In this document: one piece after another, positions 1 to 8,773 of the stretch | Numbering within the stretch: the first letter of the stretch is position 1 | Layout: every line of letters starts with the position of its first letter | Origin: Pseudoxanthomonas sp. X-1 | Lineage (GTDB): Bacteria > Pseudomonadota > Gammaproteobacteria > Xanthomonadales > Xanthomonadaceae | Direction: 5' to 3' | Assembly (NCBI RefSeq): GCF_020042665.1 | Contig: NZ_CP083376.1 | Span: forward strand, 1,524,001 to 1,588,000 | Length of the DNA: 64,000 bases | Notes under the pieces: model-generated | Told to the model about the DNA's origin: nothing | Seen by the model: the letters and a program-made list of their open reading frames with translations, nothing else | Databases searched by the model: none | Made by a program: the position numbers and the translations under genes

Positions 1-1
1 A

Positions 2-130
2 GCCATCGAACGTGGCGAAAATTTCGCCAGCATCGAGCCGGCCTTCGAAGTTGCGCGTGAAACCATGGAATGCCTGGTTTCACAGCGCTTGACAGGCTTG
101 CGGTGCATGCGGTTCATTAGCCGCCCATGA
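2..130 (+). CDS. Possible C-terminal end of an upstream gene (partial)
   Basis: An open frame enters from the left edge and stops at a TGA at 128-130, giving 42 residues that start AIERGENFASIEPAFEVARE. The first half has protein-like composition with C or G in many third positions. The second half runs through the thr promoter and overlaps the start of the threonine leader, so it may be only a chance opening. I do not recognise a family. It could equally be non-coding upstream DNA. Confidence 0.2.
   Translation, partial: AIERGENFASIEPAFEVARETMECLVSQRLTGLRCMRFISRP
89..118 (+). promoter_or_regulatory. Putative sigma70 promoter of the threonine operon
   Basis: A perfect -35 box TTGACA lies at 89-94 and a weak -10-like TTCATT at 113-118, separated by 18 bases. 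Transcription would start near 125, almost at the ATG of the leader peptide at 127, so the leader mRNA would have little or no 5' untranslated region. The -35 box is convincing; the -10 box is a guess. Confidence 0.45.
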
Positions 131-261
131 CGCACCTGCCCACCCCTGCCGTGATCGCCAGCGCACCCTGCGCAGGCTTCGTCGCGGGCGCGGCGGGCAT
201 CGGCACGATTACCACCACCACGATCACCCGGACCCGGGTGCTGGTGGCCGTGCAAGCGTAG
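127..261 (+). CDS. thrL: Threonine operon leader peptide
   Basis: A 44-residue open frame begins at ATG 127. Residues 26-36 read GTITTTTITRT, so threonine and isoleucine codons are packed into 205-234. This is the signature of ThrL in enterobacteria, whose translation senses charged tRNA-Thr and tRNA-Ile. A stop at 118-120 in the same frame excludes an earlier start; GTG at 151 is an alternative start. No ribosome binding site is visible, which fits a leaderless transcript from the promoter just upstream. It lies 91 bases before thrA and precedes two mutually exclusive hairpins. It is a regulatory peptide rather than a functional protein. Confidence 0.8.
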   Translation: MTHLPTPAVIASAPCAGFVAGAAGIGTITTTTITRTRVLVAVQA

Positions 262-279
262 GTTCTTCGCAAACACCGC

Positions 280-319
280 CCCGCACCCGGATCAGGATGC
301 GGGAGCCCCACATCCTGAT
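280..319 (+). terminator. thr attenuator hairpins
   Basis: Two helices compete for the same bases. ATCAGGATG at 291-299 pairs perfectly with CATCCTGAT at 311-319, giving the terminator-type stem. CCCGCA at 280-285 can instead pair with TGCGGG at 298-303, which would break that stem. A small hairpin, CACCCG 225-230 with CGGGTG 235-240, overlaps the last threonine codons of the leader. The tract after the terminator stem is only moderately U-rich (ttcttccc near 331-338), so termination efficiency is uncertain. Confidence 0.6.
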
Positions 320-352
320 GCGCGCGAGGCCTTCTTCCCACCCGAGGTCTCC

Positions 353-2836
353 ATGTCGTCGCCCGCAGCATCCGCCCCACCGCTGAAAACCGTCGCCCAC
401 AAGTTCGGCGGCACCTCCGTGGCCGATGCCACGCGCTACCGCCACGTGGCCGACCTGCTGCTGGCGCGCGATGAGGACGAGCAGGTCACCGTGGTCTCGG
501 CGATGAAGGGCGTGACCGATGCGCTGATCGACCTGGCCGGGCGTGCGGCCGGCAACCTGGCCGACTGGCGCGAGCGCTGGCACGAACTGCGCGCGCGCCA
601 CCGCGGCGCGGCGGTGGCGCTGCTGGGCGAGGACTCCGGGGCGACGGTGGAATGGCTGGACGGGCAGTTCGACACGCTGGCCGAGGTGCTGCAGGCGCTG
701 TCGGTGATCGGCGAGCTGCCGCGCGAGGTGCTCGAGCGCGTGCAGGGCCTGGGCGAGGTGTATTCGGCGCGGCTGCTGGGCGACCACCTGCGCAGCCGCG
801 GCCAGGACTGCGCGGTGCTCGACGCGCGCGAGGTGCTGGTGGTCGACCGCGGCGAGCTGGGCGTGGACGTGGACTGGGAGACCAGCGCCCAGCGCCTGGC
901 GCAGTGGCGCGCCAGCCACCCGGCGCGGCGCGTGGTGGTGACCGGCTTCGTCGCGCGCGACCGCGCCAACCGCATCACCACGCTGGGCCGCAACGGCAGC
1001 GACTACTCCGGGGCGATCTTCGCCGCGCTGTTCGACGCCGCCGAGCTGCACATCTGGACCGACGTGGACGGTGTGCTCTCGGCCGATCCGCGCGTGGTGC
1101 CCGAGGCGGTGCAACTGGAATCGCTCAGCTACGACGAGGCCTGCGAGCTGGCGTACTTCGGCGCCAAGGTCGTGCATCCGCAGACCATGTCGCCGGCGAT
1201 CGAGCGCGGCCTGCCGATCATCATCCGCAACACCTTCCAGCCCGAGCATCCGGGCACGCGCATCACCGCGCGCAAGGACGCGGCCGGACCGGTCAAGGGC
1301 CTGACGCTCTCGCCCGACCTGGCGGTGGTCAATCTGGAAGGCACCGGCCTGATCGGCGTGCCGGGCACGGCCGAGCGCGTGTTCTCGGCGCTGCGTGCCG
1401 AACGCGTGTCGGTGGTGATGATCTCGCAGGGCTCCTCGGAGCATTCGATCTGCTGCGTGGTCAAGTCGGTCGATGCCGCGCGTGCGCGCACCGCGCTGCT
1501 GACCGCCTTCGCCCACGAACTGGCGATCGGCCAGATCCAGCGCGTGCAGCTCACCGACGGGGTCAGCGTGCTGGCCGCGGTGGGCGATGGCATGGCCGGC
1601 CTGCCGGGCGTGGCGGCGCGGTTGTTCGAATCGCTGGGCCGCGCGCGGGTCAACATCCTGGCCATCGCCCAGGGCTCGTCGGAGCGCAACATCTCGGTGG
1701 CCATCGCCAGCAGCGATGCGACCAAGGCGCTGCGCGCGGCGCACGCCGGCTTCTGGCTGTCGCCGCAGACCTTCGCGGTCGGCGTGATCGGGCCGGGCCA
1801 TGTCGGCGGCGCGCTGCTGGATCAGCTGCGCGCGGCGCAGCCGCAGCTGCTGGGCAAGGCCAATGTCGATCTGCGCCTGCGCGCGATCGCTTCCTCGCAT
1901 CGCATGCTGCTGGCCGAACGCAGCATCGAGGACGACTGGCGCGGCGTCTTCGCCCAGGCGCGCGAGCCGCTGGACCTGGACCGCTTCACCGAACACCTGC
2001 TGGCCTCGCACCTGCCGCATACGGTGATCGTGGACTGCTCGGCCAGCCCGGCCGTGGCCGATCGCTACGCCGGCTGGCTGGCCGCCGGCATCCACGTGGT
2101 CACGCCGAACAAGCAGGCCGGCTCGGGCTCGCTGCAGCGCTTCGAGGCCATCGCCGAGGCCGCCGCCGCCAGCGGGGCGCGCTTCCGCTACGAGGCCACC
2201 GTGGGCGCCGGCCTGCCGGTGATCACCACGCTGCGCGACCTGGTGGATACCGGCGATGCGGTGACCAGCATCGAGGGCATCTTCTCCGGCACGCTGGCCT
2301 GGCTGTTCAACCGCTTCGACGGCAGCGTGCCGTTCTCCGAACTGGTCCGCCAGGCGCGGGCGATGGGCTATACCGAGCCGGATCCGCGCGACGACCTGTC
2401 CGGCACCGATGTCGGCCGCAAGCTGGTGATCCTGGCGCGCGAGGCCGGCCGCGCGCTGTCGCTGGAGGACGTGCGCATCGAGAGCCTGGTGCCGCTGGCG
2501 CTGCGCCAGGCCAGCGTGGACGACTTCATGGCGCGCCTGGACGAGGTGGACGCGGACTTCGCCCAGCGTCTGGCCGCCGCCAGGGCGGCCGGCAAGGTGC
2601 TGCGCTACGTCGCGCGCCTGGACCAGGACGGCGCCAGCGTCGGCCTGGTCGAACTGCCCGCCGACCACGCCTTCGCCAACCTGCGCCAGACCGACAACGT
2701 CGTGCAGTTCACCACGCGCCGCTACTGCGACAACCCGCTGATCGTGCAGGGCCCCGGCGCCGGCCCGGAAGTGACCGCGGCCGGCGTGTTCGCCGATGTG
2801 CTGCGCGTGGCGGCCGGGCAGGGGGCGCGCCTGTGA
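353..2836 (+). CDS. thrA: Bifunctional aspartokinase / homoserine dehydrogenase
   Basis: This 827-residue fusion catalyses the first and third steps from aspartate to threonine: phosphorylation of aspartate and NAD(P)H-dependent reduction of aspartate semialdehyde to homoserine. The kinase half shows [10 protein letters not shown] at residues 16-25 and a kinase-type segment with NGSDYSGAI and [13 protein letters not shown]. Two ACT-like regulatory modules follow, each with a (V/A)xxISQGSSE or [12 protein letters not shown] signature. The dehydrogenase half starts near residue 475 with the nucleotide-binding VIGPGHVGG and contains [11 protein letters not shown] and [16 protein letters not shown]. 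Length fits E. coli ThrA. It is the first structural gene behind the attenuator and overlaps thrB by four bases. Confidence 0.97.
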   Translation: MSSPAASAPPLKTVAHKFGGTSVADATRYRHVADLLLARDEDEQVTVVSAMKGVTDALIDLAGRAAGNLADWRERWHELRARHRGAAVALLGEDSGATVEWLDGQFDTLAEVLQALSVIGELPREVLERVQGLGEVYSARLLGDHLRSRGQDCAVLDAREVLVVDRGELGVDVDWETSAQRLAQWRASHPARRVVVTGFVARDRANRITTLGRNGSDYSGAIFAALFDAAELHIWTDVDGVLSADPRVVPEAVQLESLSYDEACELAYFGAKVVHPQTMSPAIERGLPIIIRNTFQPEHPGTRITARKDAAGPVKGLTLSPDLAVVNLEGTGLIGVPGTAERVFSALRAERVSVVMISQGSSEHSICCVVKSVDAARARTALLTAFAHELAIGQIQRVQLTDGVSVLAAVGDGMAGLPGVAARLFESLGRARVNILAIAQGSSERNISVAIASSDATKALRAAHAGFWLSPQTFAVGVIGPGHVGGALLDQLRAAQPQLLGKANVDLRLRAIASSHRMLLAERSIEDDWRGVFAQAREPLDLDRFTEHLLASHLPHTVIVDCSASPAVADRYAGWLAAGIHVVTPNKQAGSGSLQRFEAIAEAAAASGARFRYEATVGAGLPVITTLRDLVDTGDAVTSIEGIFSGTLAWLFNRFDGSVPFSELVRQARAMGYTEPDPRDDLSGTDVGRKLVILAREAGRALSLEDVRIESLVPLALRQASVDDFMARLDEVDADFAQRLAAARAAGKVLRYVARLDQDGASVGLVELPADHAFANLRQTDNVVQFTTRRYCDNPLIVQGPGAGPEVTAAGVFADVLRVAAGQGARL

Positions 2837-3753
2837 GGCGGGAGGCACGCGCGTTCTCGCCGGCCTCGGTCGGCAATGTCGGGGTCGGCTTCGACATCCT
2901 GGGCCATGTGATCGAAGGCCCGGGCGATACGGTCACCGTGCGCCGCATCGAGCAGCCCACCGTGCGCATCGCCGCGATCCGTGGCACCACGCTCGACCTG
3001 CCGCTGGAGGCGTCATCCAACACCGCTGGCGCCGCGCTGATCGCGATGCGGCAGGCGCTGGATCTGCCGTTCGGTTTCGAGGTGGAGATCGACAAGGGCA
3101 TCGCGCTGGGCTCGGGCATGGGCGGCTCGGCCGCCTCCTGCGTGGCGGCGGTGGTCGCGGCCAATGCCCTGCTCGACGACCCCCTGAGCCCGCAGGCGCT
3201 GTACCCGTTCACCCTGGTCGGCGAGGCGGTGGCCAGCGGCGGCCAGCACGGCGACAACCTGGGGCCGATGCTGCTGGGCGGGCTGGTGCTGGCCACGGCC
3301 GAGCACCTGGCCAGCGTGCCGGTGCCGCAGGGCTGGCACAGCCTGCTGGTGCATCCCGACGCGGTGCTGGAGACCCGCCGCGCGCGCGCCGCGCTGGCCG
3401 GCGCCTATGAGCTGAAGGACTTCGTCCACCAGAGCGCCAATCTCGCGCTGGTCCTGGCCGGCTGCTACCAGGGCGATGCCACCCTGGTACGCGCCGGCCT
3501 GGCCGACGTGCTGGTCGAACCGCGGCGCGCGCCGCTGATCGCCGGCTTCGATGCGGCCAAGGCGGCGATGCTGGCGGGCGGGGCGATGGGCGCGAGCATC
3601 TCCGGCGCGGGCCCGAGCATCTTCGGCTGGTTCGAGACGCGCGCCGAGGCGCAGGCCGCGGCGCCGGCGGTGCAGGCGGCCTTCGAACAGGCCGGTTTCA
3701 CCTCGCAGGCCTGGGTCTCGCGCATCGCCGCGCCAGGGGCGCGCGTGCTCTGA
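2833..3753 (+). CDS. thrB: Homoserine kinase
   Basis: ThrB phosphorylates homoserine using ATP and belongs to the GHMP kinase family. The 306-residue product has the N-terminal [17 protein letters not shown] motif and the ATP-binding loop [13 protein letters not shown] near residues 90-103, with a C-terminal [12 protein letters not shown] motif. The chosen start is GTG at 2833, which overlaps the thrA stop in a GTGA arrangement and so couples translation. The motif just after it leaves no room for a much later start. It is the middle gene of thrABC. Confidence 0.95.
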   Translation: MRREARAFSPASVGNVGVGFDILGHVIEGPGDTVTVRRIEQPTVRIAAIRGTTLDLPLEASSNTAGAALIAMRQALDLPFGFEVEIDKGIALGSGMGGSAASCVAAVVAANALLDDPLSPQALYPFTLVGEAVASGGQHGDNLGPMLLGGLVLATAEHLASVPVPQGWHSLLVHPDAVLETRRARAALAGAYELKDFVHQSANLALVLAGCYQGDATLVRAGLADVLVEPRRAPLIAGFDAAKAAMLAGGAMGASISGAGPSIFGWFETRAEAQAAAPAVQAAFEQAGFTSQAWVSRIAAPGARVL

Positions 3754-3787
3754 CCTGCTTGGCACCCAGAGACTCATCCTCTTGTCT

Positions 3788-3854
3788 GTGGGAGCCGCCA
3801 TGACGGCGATGAGGCTATACCGGTAAGGCCCATCGCCGCCATGGCGGCTCCCAC
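3788..3854. repeat. Palindromic intergenic repeat, family A, copy 1
   Basis: The element lies between thrB and thrC. Its left arm starts GTGGGAGCCGCCATGACGGC and its right arm ends GCCGCCATGGCGGCTCCCAC, so the two arms form a long, nearly perfect stem around about 20 bases. The same arms recur at 11817-11883 and, in degraded form, at 25991-26058. It sits inside an operon, so it may act as an mRNA stem-loop that changes the thrB/thrC ratio. Confidence 0.75.
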
Positions 3855-3907
3855 ACAGAAACAGCCGCATCCATCGCCAATCCCCGCTTTTCGGAAAAAC
3901 CTCACCC

Positions 3908-5200
3908 ATGCACTTCGTCTCCACCCGCAACGCCTCGCCCGCCGCTTCGCTGAGCGCGGCCATCGCCGCCGGCCTGGCGCCCGATGGCGGCCTGTACGTG
4001 CCCCAGGCCCTGCCGCCGGTGCGCGCGCTGGCCGCCGGCGATTCGCTGGCCGGCACCGCGGCCACGCTGCTGCAGCCGTTCTTCGAAGGCGACGGCCTTG
4101 AGGGCGACCTGCCCGCGATCTGCCGGGCCGCCTTCGACTTCCCCGCGCCCCTGCTGCCGCTGGCCACGCCCAACGACCACGTGCTGGAGCTGTTCCATGG
4201 CCCGACCGCGGCGTTCAAGGATTTCGGCGCCCGTTTCCTGGCCCAGTGCCTGACCCGCCTGCGCGGCGCGCAGGAGCCGCCGCTGACCATCCTGGTGGCG
4301 ACCTCCGGCGATACCGGCGCGGCGGTGGCCGCCGCCTTCCATCGCCAGCCCAACCTGCGCGTGATCGTGCTGTATCCGGACGGGCGCGTGTCGCCGCGCC
4401 AGGCGCACCAGCTGGGCTGCTTCGGCGACAACATCACCGCCCTGCGCGTGGCCGGCTCGTTCGACGACTGCCAGGCGCTGGTCAAGCGCGCCATGAACGA
4501 CACCGACCTGCAGGTGCGCGCGCCGCTGAGTTCGGCCAATTCGATCAGTCTGGGCCGCCTGCTGCCGCAGATGAGCTACTACGCGCACGCGGCGCTGGGC
4601 CACCACGCCCGCACCGGCAACGCGCTGAACTTCGTCATCCCCACCGGCAACCTGGGCAATGCGATGGCCGCGATCCTGGCGCGGGCGCTGGGCGTGCCGA
4701 TCGGCCGCATCGTGCTGGCGACCAATGCCAACCATGTGCTGCCGGATTACTTCGACGGTGGCGAATACGCGCCCCAGCCCAGCGTGGCGACCATCGCCAA
4801 CGCCATGGACGTGGGCGCGCCAAGCAACTTCGAGCGCCTGCGCTGGCTGTATCGCGGCGACGACGCGGCGCTGCGCGCGGCCTTCGCCTCGGCCAGCGTG
4901 GGCGACGACGCGATCCGGCTGGTGATCGCGCGCCGCTATCGGCACTTCGGCGAGGTGTTCTGCCCGCATACCGCCACGGCGGTGAAGGTGCTCGAGGACC
5001 TGCGCAACCAGGGCGAGGGCGGCGACTGGGCGGTGGCCGCGACCGCGCATCCGGCCAAGTTCGAAAGCGTGGTCGAGCCGCTGGTGGGCCCGGTCGCGGT
5101 GCCGCCGGCCCTGGCCGACCTGCTGCTGCGCCCGGCCCACGCCGAGCCGATCGGGCCCGATTACGAGGCCCTGGTCGGCCACGTCCTGGCCGGCGCCTGA
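3908..5200 (+). CDS. thrC: Threonine synthase
   Basis: ThrC is the PLP enzyme that converts O-phosphohomoserine to threonine, the last step of the pathway. The 430-residue product shows DGGLYVPQALP near residues 24-34, GPTAAFKDFGARF with the PLP lysine near residue 104, and the phosphate-binding ATSGDTGAAVAAAF near residue 130. Later landmarks are SANSISLGRLLPQ and PTGNLGNAMAAI. Length matches the gammaproteobacterial enzyme. It is separated from thrB by about 150 bases that hold a palindromic repeat, so co-transcription is likely but not tight. A GC-rich hairpin follows at 5216-5233 without a U-tract. Confidence 0.96.
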   Translation: MHFVSTRNASPAASLSAAIAAGLAPDGGLYVPQALPPVRALAAGDSLAGTAATLLQPFFEGDGLEGDLPAICRAAFDFPAPLLPLATPNDHVLELFHGPTAAFKDFGARFLAQCLTRLRGAQEPPLTILVATSGDTGAAVAAAFHRQPNLRVIVLYPDGRVSPRQAHQLGCFGDNITALRVAGSFDDCQALVKRAMNDTDLQVRAPLSSANSISLGRLLPQMSYYAHAALGHHARTGNALNFVIPTGNLGNAMAAILARALGVPIGRIVLATNANHVLPDYFDGGEYAPQPSVATIANAMDVGAPSNFERLRWLYRGDDAALRAAFASASVGDDAIRLVIARRYRHFGEVFCPHTATAVKVLEDLRNQGEGGDWAVAATAHPAKFESVVEPLVGPVAVPPALADLLLRPAHAEPIGPDYEALVGHVLAGA

Positions 5201-5297
5201 GCCGGTGGTGAAAGCCGGCGGCACGCGCCGCCGGGCCGGCGACGGGCGCTGACTTATCATCGGCGCCCGTGCGTGGCGTCCACGCGTTGCCCGTGTC

Positions 5298-7739
5298 GTG
5301 ATCGTGTCCCTGAACTCCGTTTCGCGTGCCGCCCGGCGGCTGTGGCTGCTCAGTGCGCTGCTGGTCCTGGCCGCCGGCCAGGCGCTGGCGCAGGCGCCGG
5401 CCCCCGCGGCCCCCAGCGTCGATGAGGCGCTGCAGCAGATCGACGATGCGCTGAGCACGCTGCAGGATCAGTCCAAGGACGAGCAGGTGCCCGAGAACTT
5501 GCACGCCCTGGGCCTGCAGGTCGCCGACGCCCAGCGCCAGGCCGATGCCCAGGCCCTGGCGCTGCAGCCGCAGCTGGACGAGATCGACGAGCGGCTCAAG
5601 CAGCTGGGCGACCTGGCCCCCGGCACGCGCGAGGCCAGCGACATCGCCGCCGAGCGCAAGCAGCTGCAGGCCAGCCACGATCGCCTGGACGGGGCGATCA
5701 AGCGCGCCAAGCTGCTCTCGGTCGAGGCCCAGCAGCTGGGCGATGCCATCGAGAAGGCCCGCGCGCGCCAGCTGGGCGAGCAGCTGTTCGCCCGCGTCGC
5801 CTCGCCGCTCTCGCCGACCCTGTGGCGGCAGATGGCCCAGGCCTGGCCCGACGATCTGCAGCGCCTGCGTGCGGTCGGCCAGGACCTGACGCAGGCGGTG
5901 CGGCAGGGCGTGGCCACGCATGGCGCCGCGCCGCTGGCCACGGGCATCGCGATCGCGCTGCTGATCCTGCTGCCCGGGGCGCTGGCGCTGCGCTGGTTCG
6001 GCCAGCGCTACGTGATCCAGCGCACCCCGGGCGGGCGCCTGCGGCGCTCGGCGCTGGCGGTGTGGACGCTGGTGCTGGGCACGGCGCTGCCGACGGTCGC
6101 GGCCTGGGTGCTGATCGATACGCTGCGCGCGATCCAGGCCATTCCCGAGGATCTGGACGGCCTGGCCGATGCGGTGGTCCGGGTGACCTTCTTCTCCGCC
6201 TTCGTCGGCGCCACCAGCGCGGCGCTGCTGCTGCCGCGGCAGCCGTCCTGGCGCCTGCTGCCGTTCGACGACGACACCGCGGTCAAGCTGGGCCGCTACG
6301 CCTGGCTGACCTCGGTGGCGGTGTGGCTGAGCGGCATGCTGACCGCGCTCAACCGCGTGGCCCGCACCAATCCGGTCACCGGCGTCGGCGTGGACGGGGT
6401 GATCGCGCTGGTGTTCGTGGCGCTGGTGATCGCCATGCTGGTGAGCCTGCTGCGCATCCATCGCGGGCCGGTCGAGGCCGCGGTCGAAGGCGGCGAGACG
6501 GCCCCCCCGGCCGTGCCCCAGCGTCGTTCCGGCGTGGTGGTGCTGGTCTCGCTGCTGGCGCAGCTGGTGGTCGCCGCGGCCCTGGTCGGCGCGTTGCTGG
6601 GCTATGTCAACTTCGCCCGCGCCGCGACCCAGCAGATCATCTGGGCGGTGGTGGTGTGCGGCGCCGGCGGCCTGCTGATGATGTTCGCCGACGACCTGTC
6701 GCAGTGGCTGTTCAAGCCCGACAGCCGCTTCGGCAAGGCCGCCAGCGTGGGCCTGGGGCTGCGCTCGAGCCACATGGTCCAGGCCGCCGTGCTGACCGCG
6801 GCGGTGGCGCGGCTGTGGCTGGTACTGATGGTGATCGGCGCGCTGCTGGTGCCCTACGGCGCCAACTTCACCAGCATCACCGACTGGATCACGCAGGCGC
6901 GCAAGGCGTGGTCGGCCAGCGGGCTGCCGCTGCAGCCCTGGGACCTGCTGCGCGCCGTGCTGGTGGCCCTGATCGGCCTGGCGCTGGTCAAGGCCGCCCA
7001 TCGCTGGCTGGTGCGCACCTACCTGCCGAGCACCGAGCTGGAGCTGAGCACGCGCGCCTCGGTGGGCGCGGTGATGCGCTACCTGGGCATCACCCTGGTC
7101 GCGCTGTGCGTGTTGGTGACCCTGGGCCTGGACATGACCAAGCTGGCGATCGTGGCCAGCGCGCTGTCGGTGGGCATCGGCTTTGGCCTGCAGGCGATCA
7201 CCCAGAACTTCATCTCCGGCCTGATCCTGATGGCCGAGCGCCCGGTGAAGATCGGCGACTGGGTGCGCATCGGCGACGCCGAGGGCGACGTGCGCCGCAT
7301 CAACGTGCGCTCCACCGAGATCCAGGTCTCCGACCGCTCCACCCTGATCGTGCCCAACTCGGACCTGATCACCAAGACCATCCGCAACATGACCATGGCC
7401 GGTCCGCTGGGGCGCGTGCAACTGCAGTTTTCGGTGCCGTTGGGCACCGACGTGGGCGCGGTGCGCGCCCTGCTGCTGGAGCTGTTCGCCGCGCACGAGC
7501 ATGTGCTGGCCGAGCCGGCGCCGACGGTGTTCATCGACTCGATCGCCGGTGGCATGATCGCCATCAACAGCTTCGCCTACGTGTCCAGTCCGCGCGCGGC
7601 CTATGGCACGCGCAGCGATCTGTTCTTCCAACTGCTGCAGGCCCTGGCCGACGCGCGGATCGCGCTGTCCACACCGCAGGATGTACGGATTGTCGATGCG
7701 GCGCCGCAGGCGACCGGTCAGGAGCACGCGCCGGACTGA
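5298..7739 (+). CDS. Large MscS-family mechanosensitive channel
   Basis: The 813-residue membrane protein has an N-terminal signal-like segment (VLAAGQALAQA), a helical coiled-coil-prone periplasmic region to about residue 200 that resembles the DUF3772 domain, then many hydrophobic helices. The C-terminal quarter is a standard MscS core: LSVGIGFGLQAITQNFISG forms the pore helix, followed by VKIGDWVRIGDAEGDVRRIN and NSDLITKTIRNMT of the beta domain. Such channels open on membrane tension and release osmolytes. The start is GTG at 5298; GTG at 5304 is possible too. A -10-like TATCAT lies at 5255-5260. It stands alone downstream of thrC. Confidence 0.88.
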   Translation: MIVSLNSVSRAARRLWLLSALLVLAAGQALAQAPAPAAPSVDEALQQIDDALSTLQDQSKDEQVPENLHALGLQVADAQRQADAQALALQPQLDEIDERLKQLGDLAPGTREASDIAAERKQLQASHDRLDGAIKRAKLLSVEAQQLGDAIEKARARQLGEQLFARVASPLSPTLWRQMAQAWPDDLQRLRAVGQDLTQAVRQGVATHGAAPLATGIAIALLILLPGALALRWFGQRYVIQRTPGGRLRRSALAVWTLVLGTALPTVAAWVLIDTLRAIQAIPEDLDGLADAVVRVTFFSAFVGATSAALLLPRQPSWRLLPFDDDTAVKLGRYAWLTSVAVWLSGMLTALNRVARTNPVTGVGVDGVIALVFVALVIAMLVSLLRIHRGPVEAAVEGGETAPPAVPQRRSGVVVLVSLLAQLVVAAALVGALLGYVNFARAATQQIIWAVVVCGAGGLLMMFADDLSQWLFKPDSRFGKAASVGLGLRSSHMVQAAVLTAAVARLWLVLMVIGALLVPYGANFTSITDWITQARKAWSASGLPLQPWDLLRAVLVALIGLALVKAAHRWLVRTYLPSTELELSTRASVGAVMRYLGITLVALCVLVTLGLDMTKLAIVASALSVGIGFGLQAITQNFISGLILMAERPVKIGDWVRIGDAEGDVRRINVRSTEIQVSDRSTLIVPNSDLITKTIRNMTMAGPLGRVQLQFSVPLGTDVGAVRALLLELFAAHEHVLAEPAPTVFIDSIAGGMIAINSFAYVSSPRAAYGTRSDLFFQLLQALADARIALSTPQDVRIVDAAPQATGQEHAPD

Positions 7740-7854
7740 GCCAAGGCGCGGATGCCTGGGGAACGACGGTGTCCAGACGTTCCAGGCCAGGCCGCTCATG
7801 CGCGCAACCACCGCACACCGGCGGTGTAGGCTGCGGCGACACAGGAGCCCGTCA

Positions 7855-8451
7855 ATGCACCCCATCCTCGCGCAGCTGCCGCCCGCGCAGCGCCAGGCGC
7901 TCGAGCAGGCCTACGCCACGCCGCCGCGCGCCTACCATTCCATCGACCACGTGCAGGAGGTGCTGCGCCAGGTGGATGTCGTCGCGCAGGGGCCGGGCTG
8001 GCGCCAGCCGCGCGAGGTGCAGCTGGCCGCGCTGTACCACGACGCGATCTACGTGGCCGGACGCGGCGACAACGAGGCACGTTCGGCGCAGCTGGCGCGG
8101 GCGCATCTGGCGCAGTGGCCGCAGCCGGGCGTGGACATGGTGCGCGTAGCCGACCTGATCGAACTCACCGCGCGCCATGGCGGCCTCTCGCCCGGCGATG
8201 TCGACGCCGAGGCGGCGCTGTTCCTGGACTGCGACATGGCGATCCTGGGCGCGGCGCCCGAGGTGTTCGACGCCTACGACCGCGGCATCGCCAGCGAGTA
8301 TGCCGGCGTGGTGCCCGGCTTCATCTTCCGCCGCAAGCGCAGACAGTTCCTCAAGGACCTGCTGCAGCGCGAGCGCATCTACCTGAGCGAGTTCTTCCAC
8401 GCGCGCCTGGACGCGGCCGCGCGCGCGAACCTGCGGCGCGCGACGCGCTGA
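7855..8451 (+). CDS. Predicted HD-superfamily metal-dependent phosphohydrolase
   Basis: The 198-residue product resembles a family of predicted metal-dependent HD phosphohydrolases. YHSIDHVQEVL near residues 27-37 and AALYHDAIYV near residues 59-68 carry the histidines and the HD pair, and FLDCDMAILG near residue 122 supplies a further aspartate. The C-terminal RRKRRQFLKDLLQRERIY segment is typical of this group. The ATG at 7855 follows GGAG with a suitable gap. The substrate is unknown. It is a lone gene between the MscS channel and a long non-coding gap. Confidence 0.8.
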   Translation: MHPILAQLPPAQRQALEQAYATPPRAYHSIDHVQEVLRQVDVVAQGPGWRQPREVQLAALYHDAIYVAGRGDNEARSAQLARAHLAQWPQPGVDMVRVADLIELTARHGGLSPGDVDAEAALFLDCDMAILGAAPEVFDAYDRGIASEYAGVVPGFIFRRKRRQFLKDLLQRERIYLSEFFHARLDAAARANLRRATR

Positions 8452-8773
8452 GGAAGGCCTCGCCCCACACCTGGCGTCCCGCGCTTCGCTTCTCCTCTTG
8501 CGCAACAGGGGGGAGGGAGTGGGCTGGATCAGTCCCCCGGCGCGCTCAGGATCGCCGCGTCGAACGCCATCAACATCGTCATGTGCCCGCGTTCATCGGC
8601 GCAGCCCTCGCCACTGCACGATTTGCTGCACCGCACACGCGATCTGTCATGTTCACGACCCGTCCGCGTCACCGGTCTTGAACACTTGCCTGCGCATCAT
8701 GCGCCCACGTTCCGCGACCGCCGGGGTTGAAGCCCCGCTTCCTTCCGGCCCTCGCGGACGACCAATGCGGTCG
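8452..8773. other. Intergenic gap without a convincing gene
   Basis: This 322-base gap separates two convergent genes. The only structure I see is a short hairpin, CGGGG at 8722-8726 with CCCCG at 8733-8737, near the 3' end of the flavoprotein gene. It lacks a T-tract on either strand. No open frame here has protein-like features. Confidence 0.5.

Noticed and set aside
652..2832. Long N-terminal extension of thrB reaching back through thrA
   Set aside because: The extension is an out-of-frame reading of thrA; the GTG at 2833 overlapping the thrA stop gives a full-length homoserine kinase.
5216..5233. Terminator after thrC
   Set aside because: CGGCGGC/GCCGCCG form a stem but no T-tract follows, so I did not list it as a terminator.
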